A stretch of DNA of 64,000 nucleotides from UBA8079 sp049601915 (lineage in GTDB: Bacteria; Pseudomonadota; Alphaproteobacteria; UBA6615). Position 1 is the stretch's first letter, and every line of letters begins with the position of its first letter. Below, piece by piece: positions 59,167-64,000 of the stretch. The stretch covers positions 496,001-560,000 of the forward strand of contig JBMYRB010000002.1 in the NCBI GenBank assembly GCA_049601915.1, written 5' to 3'. The position numbers were made by a program, and so were the translations under genes. The notes under the pieces are model-generated. The model did no database searches, was not told where the DNA came from, and saw nothing but the letters and a program-made list of their open reading frames with translations.

Positions 59167-60593
59167 GCGGCACCTCCTGATGCGTGAGGTAAGAAGCCAG
59201 GAATAGCTGCGACGGCTTTGCGGAACGCGTCGCCGCGTGCCTCGAAACTGGGGAACTGATCGAAGGAGGCGCAGGCCGGCGAAAGCAAGACCACGGCGTC
59301 GCCGTCGGCGACATCACAGGCCATCTCGTTTGCCTGGCTTAGCGCCGTGGCGAGATCGCCGGACAAGGTTGCGGGAACCCGGCCTTCAAGCTTGTCTGCG
59401 AATTCGTCGGCCGCATCGCCGATGAGAAAGGCGTGACGGACATGGTCGAACAGCGGGTCGAGCGCATCGATGCCGCCATCCTTGGCGATCCCGCCGGTGA
59501 TCCAGTAGATGTTCTCATAGGCCGACAGGGCATGCGCTGCGGCCTCGGCGTTGGTCGCCTTGGAATCGTTGACGAACCGCACGCTGCCCAGCGTGCCCAG
59601 AAGCTCCTGACGATGAGCCAGGCCCGGGAAGCTCTCGATCGCAGCCGTGATGGCGTCGCGCGTCTCGCCCGTGCGGTCACTGAGGATTGCTGTGACGGCG
59701 GCATAGGCGGTCGCGACATTCTGGGCGTTATGGTCGCCGGGAAGCGCGGCCAGCGTGTTCATCTCGATGACCGGCTCTGCCATGCCATCACGATCGTCGA
59801 TAATCCAGCCGTCGTTGAGGTAAACGGCACCGGCGCCGTGCGTGGAGATGGAGGTCATCGCGGCCAGTTCGCGCCCCGCAACCTCTTCGAAGATGTTGCG
59901 GGAATGGACGTCGTCGATCCCGACGATCGCAGTGTGGGCGTTGCTCTGGCCATTGAAGATCCGGCGCTTGGCGGCAACGTACCCGTCCATGCCGCCATGG
60001 CGATCCAGGTGATCGGGCGTGATGTTAAGCAATACCGCAACGTCGAAGACGGCGCGCGGCAACAAATCGAGCTGGTAGGACGATAATTCGAGGACATAGA
60101 TGCCGTCGCTTCCGAGCGCGTCGATAGAAAGGGCTGGTGCGCCGATATTGCCGCCTATAGCGCTCGCGATTTTGAGCTTCGACAGGATGTGTCCGATGAG
60201 CGCCGTGGTTGTCGACTTGCCGTTCGTGCCGGTGATCCCGATGTAACGTGCGTCCGGCGCGACCCGGGTCAGGAGCTCCACATCGCAGAGAATCTGACAG
60301 CCCGCGTCGCGCGCACGCGCGACAACCGGGTGCGTGTGGGGATGACCCTGCGGAATACCCGGGCTCAGGATCAGCATATCGATGTCGGCGAATTCGGCTG
60401 TCTCGAGGTCGCACGGTGTCAGGCCGCGCGTGGCGGCGCCATTGCGACGGTTTTCGTTATCGTCCCACGGCAGCACGCGTGCACCCGCACGGCGCAATTC
60501 ACTGGCCGCGCTCATGCCGGAAACACCGAGCCCTAGCACGGCGATCGCGTGATCTTCGTAGGCGCTGAGATCGAGCATATTTTGAGTCGCCAT
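59163..60593 (-). CDS. murD: UDP-N-acetylmuramoyl-L-alanine--D-glutamate ligase
   Basis: The 476-residue Mur ligase has VLGLGVSGMSAASELRRAG (N-terminal uridine domain), GITGTNGKSTTTALIGHIL (P-loop), ELSSYQLD, NITPDHLDRHGG, FVNDSKATNAEA and LSPACASFDQFPSFEARGD. Adds D-Glu to UDP-MurNAc-L-Ala. Two adjacent ATGs (60596 and 60593) are possible; AAGG spacing favours the second. It lies 5-8 bases after mraY. Confidence 0.97.
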   Translation of the reverse strand: MATQNMLDLSAYEDHAIAVLGLGVSGMSAASELRRAGARVLPWDDNENRRNGAATRGLTPCDLETAEFADIDMLILSPGIPQGHPHTHPVVARARDAGCQILCDVELLTRVAPDARYIGITGTNGKSTTTALIGHILSKLKIASAIGGNIGAPALSIDALGSDGIYVLELSSYQLDLLPRAVFDVAVLLNITPDHLDRHGGMDGYVAAKRRIFNGQSNAHTAIVGIDDVHSRNIFEEVAGRELAAMTSISTHGAGAVYLNDGWIIDDRDGMAEPVIEMNTLAALPGDHNAQNVATAYAAVTAILSDRTGETRDAITAAIESFPGLAHRQELLGTLGSVRFVNDSKATNAEAAAHALSAYENIYWITGGIAKDGGIDALDPLFDHVRHAFLIGDAADEFADKLEGRVPATLSGDLATALSQANEMACDVADGDAVVLLSPACASFDQFPSFEARGDAFRKAVAAIPGFLPHASGGAA

Positions 60594-60600
60594 CATCGCC

Positions 60601-61686
60601 TTACCGCAGCTTCAGGGTTGCCAGCCCGATTAGGGCCAGGACAGTTGCGATGATCCAGAAACGGATGACGATGGTCGGTTCGGCCCAGCCCTTCTGCTCA
60701 AAATGATGATGCAGCGGCGCCATGCGGAACACGCGCTTTCCGGTCAGCTTGAACGATCCCACCTGGACGATCACCGAGACGGTCTCGAGAACAAACAGTC
60801 CGCCGATGATGGCGAGAACCAGTTCGTGTTTGGTGACGACCGCGATGCCGCCCAATGCGCCCCCCATGGAAAGGGAACCCGTATCGCCCATGAAGACCAT
60901 GGCCGGGGGTGCGTTGAACCAGAGGAAACCCAGTCCCGCACCGATCAGCGCGCCGCAGAAGACGGCGAGCTCGCCGGCGCCGGGAACGGAGAAGATCAGC
61001 AGATAGTTCGAGAAGACCGCGTTGCCTGTGACGTAGGAGATCAGGCCGAAGCAGGTCGCCGCGATCATCACCGGCACGATGGCGAGGCCGTCCAGACCGT
61101 CGGTCAGGTTTACGGAGTTCGACGCGCCGACGATCACGAAAATCGCGAAAGGTCCGAAGAACCAGCTCAGCTCGATCAGGAAATTCTTCACGAACGGCAA
61201 CGCGAGCGTGGTGTCGAGCGGAGACGGGGTCAGGTACATGATCCAAAGGGTTGCAACACCGGCGACGATAATTTCGGCGAGCAGGCGAACCCGAGCGGGA
61301 ATGCCCTTGGACTTGGATTTTGTGAGCTTCTGATAGTCGTCGGCGAAACCGATGGCGCCAAATCCGACGGTGATCAGCAACAGCGTCCACACATATCCGT
61401 TCGTCAGGTCGGCCCACAGGAGGGTGGAGACAATGATGGCCAGCAGAATAAGAAAACCACCCATCGTGGGTGTGCCCGCCTTCTTGAAATGCGACTGCGG
61501 CCCGTCTTCGCGGATGGGCTGGCCTTCGGGTTGTTGCTGGCGCAACCAGCCGATGATCTTTGGGCCGAATAGGAAGGCGACCACCAATGCCGTGACCACC
61601 GCGCCGCCGGCCCGGAAGGTCAGTGAATTGAACAGGTTGAACAGGATGAACTGGTCGGCGAGGGGGCCGAGGAGGTTAAAAAGCAT
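60601..61686 (-). CDS. mraY: Phospho-N-acetylmuramoyl-pentapeptide-transferase (lipid I synthase)
   Basis: The 361-residue protein has ten transmembrane helices with the family blocks KKAGTPTMGGFLIL, GFADDYQKLTKSKSKG (catalytic Asp pair), NLTDGLDGLA (catalytic Asp) and APLHHHFEQKGWAEP (HHH motif). The ATG at 61686 with GGGAGG upstream matches the family length; it overlaps the murF end by 11 bases. Confidence 0.97.
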   Translation of the reverse strand: MLFNLLGPLADQFILFNLFNSLTFRAGGAVVTALVVAFLFGPKIIGWLRQQQPEGQPIREDGPQSHFKKAGTPTMGGFLILLAIIVSTLLWADLTNGYVWTLLLITVGFGAIGFADDYQKLTKSKSKGIPARVRLLAEIIVAGVATLWIMYLTPSPLDTTLALPFVKNFLIELSWFFGPFAIFVIVGASNSVNLTDGLDGLAIVPVMIAATCFGLISYVTGNAVFSNYLLIFSVPGAGELAVFCGALIGAGLGFLWFNAPPAMVFMGDTGSLSMGGALGGIAVVTKHELVLAIIGGLFVLETVSVIVQVGSFKLTGKRVFRMAPLHHHFEQKGWAEPTIVIRFWIIATVLALIGLATLKLR

Positions 61687-63118
61687 GATTGGCCTCCCGC
61701 CCGCCATTTGTATCCAGCGCGCAGAGTGCGTCGATGATCAGAGCCATGCGGCTGCCGAGTGACCCCTTCACGAGCACCACGTCACCGGCGTTCACGGCGT
61801 TGCAAACCTGTGGCGCAAGCGTTTTCGAGCTCTCCGCTTTCCCGCCGCGCATCTCGGCCGGCAGCGCGTCGTCGAGGGCGGCCATGTCCGTGCCGGCGCA
61901 GAAAACCTGATCGATCCTGTTGGCTTCGAGATCGCCGGCCAGCGCCGCGTGCAATTGCGCGCTGTTGAGTCCAAGTTCGAGCATGTCGCCGAGGACGGCG
62001 ATCCGGCGTCCGCCAGCGCGAGGTTGGATTTGGCCCAGCACCGCGAACGCTGCACGCATCGATGCGGGGCTCGCGTTGTAGCTGTCGTCGATCACGGTCA
62101 GAACGCCGTCGGTCAGCTCTACGCTCACACGAGCGCCGCGACCCTTGGGGGGGTTCAGGTCGGCCAATGCGGCGGCTGCATGGCTCAAATCCCCGCCAAG
62201 GGCGGAAACCGCGCCGAGAACGGCGAGTGAGTTTTGTACCCAGTGCCGGCCGGGGACGTTCAGCCGGTAGCGGATGATCTGGTCGTCGAGGCGCGCGGTC
62301 ACGTCGCTGCCGTCGTCGCCGAGCTTGCAGGCCGAAAGGTGCACGTCCGCCTCGGGGTGTGCGCCGAAGCCGACGACATTCTCGAGGCCCCGCGCCCATG
62401 CGCGGGCAGCCAGGATGGCGAAATAGACATTGTCGCGGTTGAGGATGGCGACGCCGCCCTGGCTCATGCCGTCGAAGAGTTCGGCCTTGGCGTCTGCGAT
62501 TTCCGCCACATGATCGAAGAATTCCAGATGCACGGCCGCGATCGTCGTGATCACGCCGACGTTGGGTCGCGCCAGCTTGGACAGTTCGGAGATCTCGCCC
62601 GCATGGTTCATGCCCAGCTCGATCACCGCGAATTCTGCTTCGCGCGGCATGCGTGCGAGGGTCAGCGGTACGCCGATATGATTGTTCAGGTTGCCCGTCG
62701 TGGCATGGGTGGGGCCGAGCGAACCGAGGGCTAGGGCCATGGCTTCGTTGGTGCCGGTCTTGCCGACGGAACCCGTGATGGCGACGATCGGGGCTTCGGT
62801 GCGGTCGCGCGCTGCACGGCCAAGATTTGCCAGCGCATGAAGGCCGTCGTCCACACGTATGACGCAGGAATCGCCCGATTCGGTGTGCGCATCTCGGCTG
62901 GTAATGGCCGCGGTAGCGCCCGCTGTGAACGCATCGGCGAGGAAGTCATGTCCGTCGAAATTCTCCCCGGTAATGGCAACAAACAGATCTCCCGGACGAC
63001 AGGTGCGGCTGTCGATCGACACACCTGTGGCGGCCCAGTCGTCGGCGGAATCGCCGGCCTGGCCCTGGGTGGCGGCCAGGACTTCGTCCCGGGTCCAGAT
63101 TGGCGCGGCGGACGTCAT
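61676..63118 (-). CDS. murF: UDP-MurNAc-tripeptide--D-alanyl-D-alanine ligase
   Basis: The 480-residue Mur ligase has GVSIDSRTCRPGDLFVAITG, the P-loop ITGSVGKTGTNEAMA (Asn where Lys is common after TGT), GNLNNHIGVPLTLAR, ELGMNHAGEI, VIDDSYNASPASMRAA and LVKGSLGSRM. Adds D-Ala-D-Ala to the stem peptide. Start overlaps the murE stop by ATGA. Confidence 0.97.
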   Translation of the reverse strand: MTSAAPIWTRDEVLAATQGQAGDSADDWAATGVSIDSRTCRPGDLFVAITGENFDGHDFLADAFTAGATAAITSRDAHTESGDSCVIRVDDGLHALANLGRAARDRTEAPIVAITGSVGKTGTNEAMALALGSLGPTHATTGNLNNHIGVPLTLARMPREAEFAVIELGMNHAGEISELSKLARPNVGVITTIAAVHLEFFDHVAEIADAKAELFDGMSQGGVAILNRDNVYFAILAARAWARGLENVVGFGAHPEADVHLSACKLGDDGSDVTARLDDQIIRYRLNVPGRHWVQNSLAVLGAVSALGGDLSHAAAALADLNPPKGRGARVSVELTDGVLTVIDDSYNASPASMRAAFAVLGQIQPRAGGRRIAVLGDMLELGLNSAQLHAALAGDLEANRIDQVFCAGTDMAALDDALPAEMRGGKAESSKTLAPQVCNAVNAGDVVLVKGSLGSRMALIIDALCALDTNGGREANHAF

Positions 63119-64000
63119 GTGACGACCTCCCCGCCCATCTCGCTCAGGATGTCAGAGGCGATACTTGCGTCGTCGAAGGGCAGCGTTTCGGTGCCGATAA
63201 TCTGGCCCTGTTCATGGCCCTTGCCGGCGATCACAAGAATGTCTCCGGCCTGCAGGTCGGAAATACCGGCCTTGATGGCGGCTGCGCGGTCGCCGATTTC
63301 GGCGGCACCTGTGCAACCTGTCAGTATCTGTCGGCGGATGGTCTCTGCGTCTTCGCGACGCGGATTGTCGTCGGTCACGATCGCGCGGTCCGCGTGTCGG
63401 GTGGCGATTTCGCCCATCATCGGTCGTTTGCCCGGATCGCGGTCGCCGCCGGCGCCGAAAATCACGTGCAGCTGGCCGCCGACATGGGGTCGGATCGCGT
63501 CGAGTGCGGTTTGCAACGCGTCTGGTGTGTGGGCGTAGTCGATATAGACCTGGGCGCCGTTCTCGAGGGCGCCGATCCGCTGCATGCGGCCGTGTACGCC
63601 CGTGATGTGGGCAAGGGTCGAGAAGGCCTCCGTCAGGTCGCCGCCAGTCTCGGCGACGAGGCCGAGCGCGGCAAGGACGTTGTAGGCCTGGAACCCGCCG
63701 ATCAGATTCAGGCGAGTCTCAAGGCTCTGGTCCTTCACGGTGACACAAAGACGCAGCCCGTCGGGCAGAGCCGACACGTCGGCAATGTGAATATCGCTGG
63801 TCTGTACGCCGTAGCTGCGCACCTTGTGGCCGATTGTGCGGCAGATTTCAGCGACCGTGTCGAAGTGATACGAATCCGCATTCAGCACTGCTGCGCCATC
63901 GACGGGCAGCAGGTGGCGGAAAAGACGCATTTTCGCGTCCAGATACGCCTCTTCCGTGCCGTGATAATCCAGATGATCGCGGCTGAGATTGGTGAAGGCG
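63115..64000 (-). CDS. murE: UDP-MurNAc-L-Ala-D-Glu--meso-diaminopimelate ligase (N-terminal part outside window)
   Basis: The open frame runs to the window edge; the first visible residues are AFTNLSRDHLDYHGTEEAYL, the central Mur-ligase TN...DHLDYH block, so roughly the first 200 residues are missing. Downstream are VHGRMQRIG, YIDYAHTPDALQTAL, FGAGGDRDPGKRPMMG and DDNPRRED, whose DNPR motif indicates meso-diaminopimelate as the added residue rather than lysine, then AGKGHEQGQ. Coupled to murF by ATGA. Confidence 0.97.
   Translation of the reverse strand, partial: AFTNLSRDHLDYHGTEEAYLDAKMRLFRHLLPVDGAAVLNADSYHFDTVAEICRTIGHKVRSYGVQTSDIHIADVSALPDGLRLCVTVKDQSLETRLNLIGGFQAYNVLAALGLVAETGGDLTEAFSTLAHITGVHGRMQRIGALENGAQVYIDYAHTPDALQTALDAIRPHVGGQLHVIFGAGGDRDPGKRPMMGEIATRHADRAIVTDDNPRREDAETIRRQILTGCTGAAEIGDRAAAIKAGISDLQAGDILVIAGKGHEQGQIIGTETLPFDDASIASDILSEMGGEVVT

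Noticed and set aside
1..64000. tRNA or rRNA genes, CRISPR arrays, insertion sequences, integrases, toxin-antitoxin pairs and prophage genes.
   Set aside because: Intergenic regions and both strands were read for these and none was seen.

Overview
The window is a 64 kb piece of a high-GC genome, almost certainly an alphaproteobacterium (Rhodospirillales-like; the exact family cannot be fixed from sequence alone). The evidence is a complete Gram-negative division and cell-wall (dcw) cluster running into lpxC-bamD-recN-ligA, an FtsZ with a very long linker, a methionine synthase split into two genes behind an ArsR-methyltransferase regulator, and meso-diaminopimelate-type MurE. A 62-base run of N at 42943-43004 inside ligA, and a reading frame that does not match across it, point to a draft or metagenome-derived scaffold.

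Region 1 (1-9.7 kb) is an accessory catabolic island. An eight-gene minus-strand operon encodes a luciferase-like flavin monooxygenase, a 2-oxoglutarate/Fe(II)-type oxygenase, a crotonase, a split B12-dependent acyl-CoA mutase, a class III CoA-transferase, the MeaB/ArgK chaperone GTPase and a broken SMP-30 lactonase. It diverges from a plus-strand pair: a small citryl-CoA-lyase-like protein and a PaaK-like CoA ligase. Between the two arms lies a perfect 24-bp palindrome. The mutase keeps the Tyr and Arg typical of methylmalonyl-CoA mutases but has Ala in place of the active-site Tyr next to the catalytic His, and the crotonase lacks one catalytic Glu. The substrate is unknown; this is the best candidate in the window for an undescribed pathway.

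Region 2 (9.7-19.5 kb) holds a small RTX-type protein, a PEBP-family protein with a clear terminator, an LpxR-like outer-membrane gene destroyed by a 7-bp repeat expansion plus a nonsense codon, the queuosine set yhhQ / queA-queG, a cupin, a double-YCII protein, the ABC-F factor EttA, and mlaA-mlaC of phospholipid retrograde transport.

Region 3 (19.5-25.6 kb) is a methionine/SAM-cycle operon: ArsR-methyltransferase regulator, metF, metH part 1 and metH part 2, with an AT-rich 26-bp imperfect palindrome in front.

Region 4 (25.6-42.5 kb) is mixed. It has a barbiturase/cyanuric-acid-hydrolase-type group (cytosine-deaminase-like amidohydrolase, folE, ring-opening amidohydrolase, creatinase-like M24 protein), a serine hydrolase, fused remnants of a DUF1127 gene and a LysR gene, O-acetylhomoserine sulfhydrylase, a UvrD-type helicase, prmA, a GMC oxidoreductase with a cupin, an Xaa-Pro aminopeptidase, and a beta-keto acid cleavage enzyme homologue paired with a flavin monooxygenase.

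Region 5 (42.5-64 kb, all minus strand) is the core cluster murE-murF-mraY-murD-ftsW-murG-murC-murB-ddl-ftsQ-ftsA-ftsZ, then lpxC, bamD, recN, a DMT-family transporter and ligA. Most dcw genes overlap by ATGA, so they are probably translationally coupled. No tRNA, rRNA, insertion sequence, integrase or CRISPR array was seen anywhere in the window.
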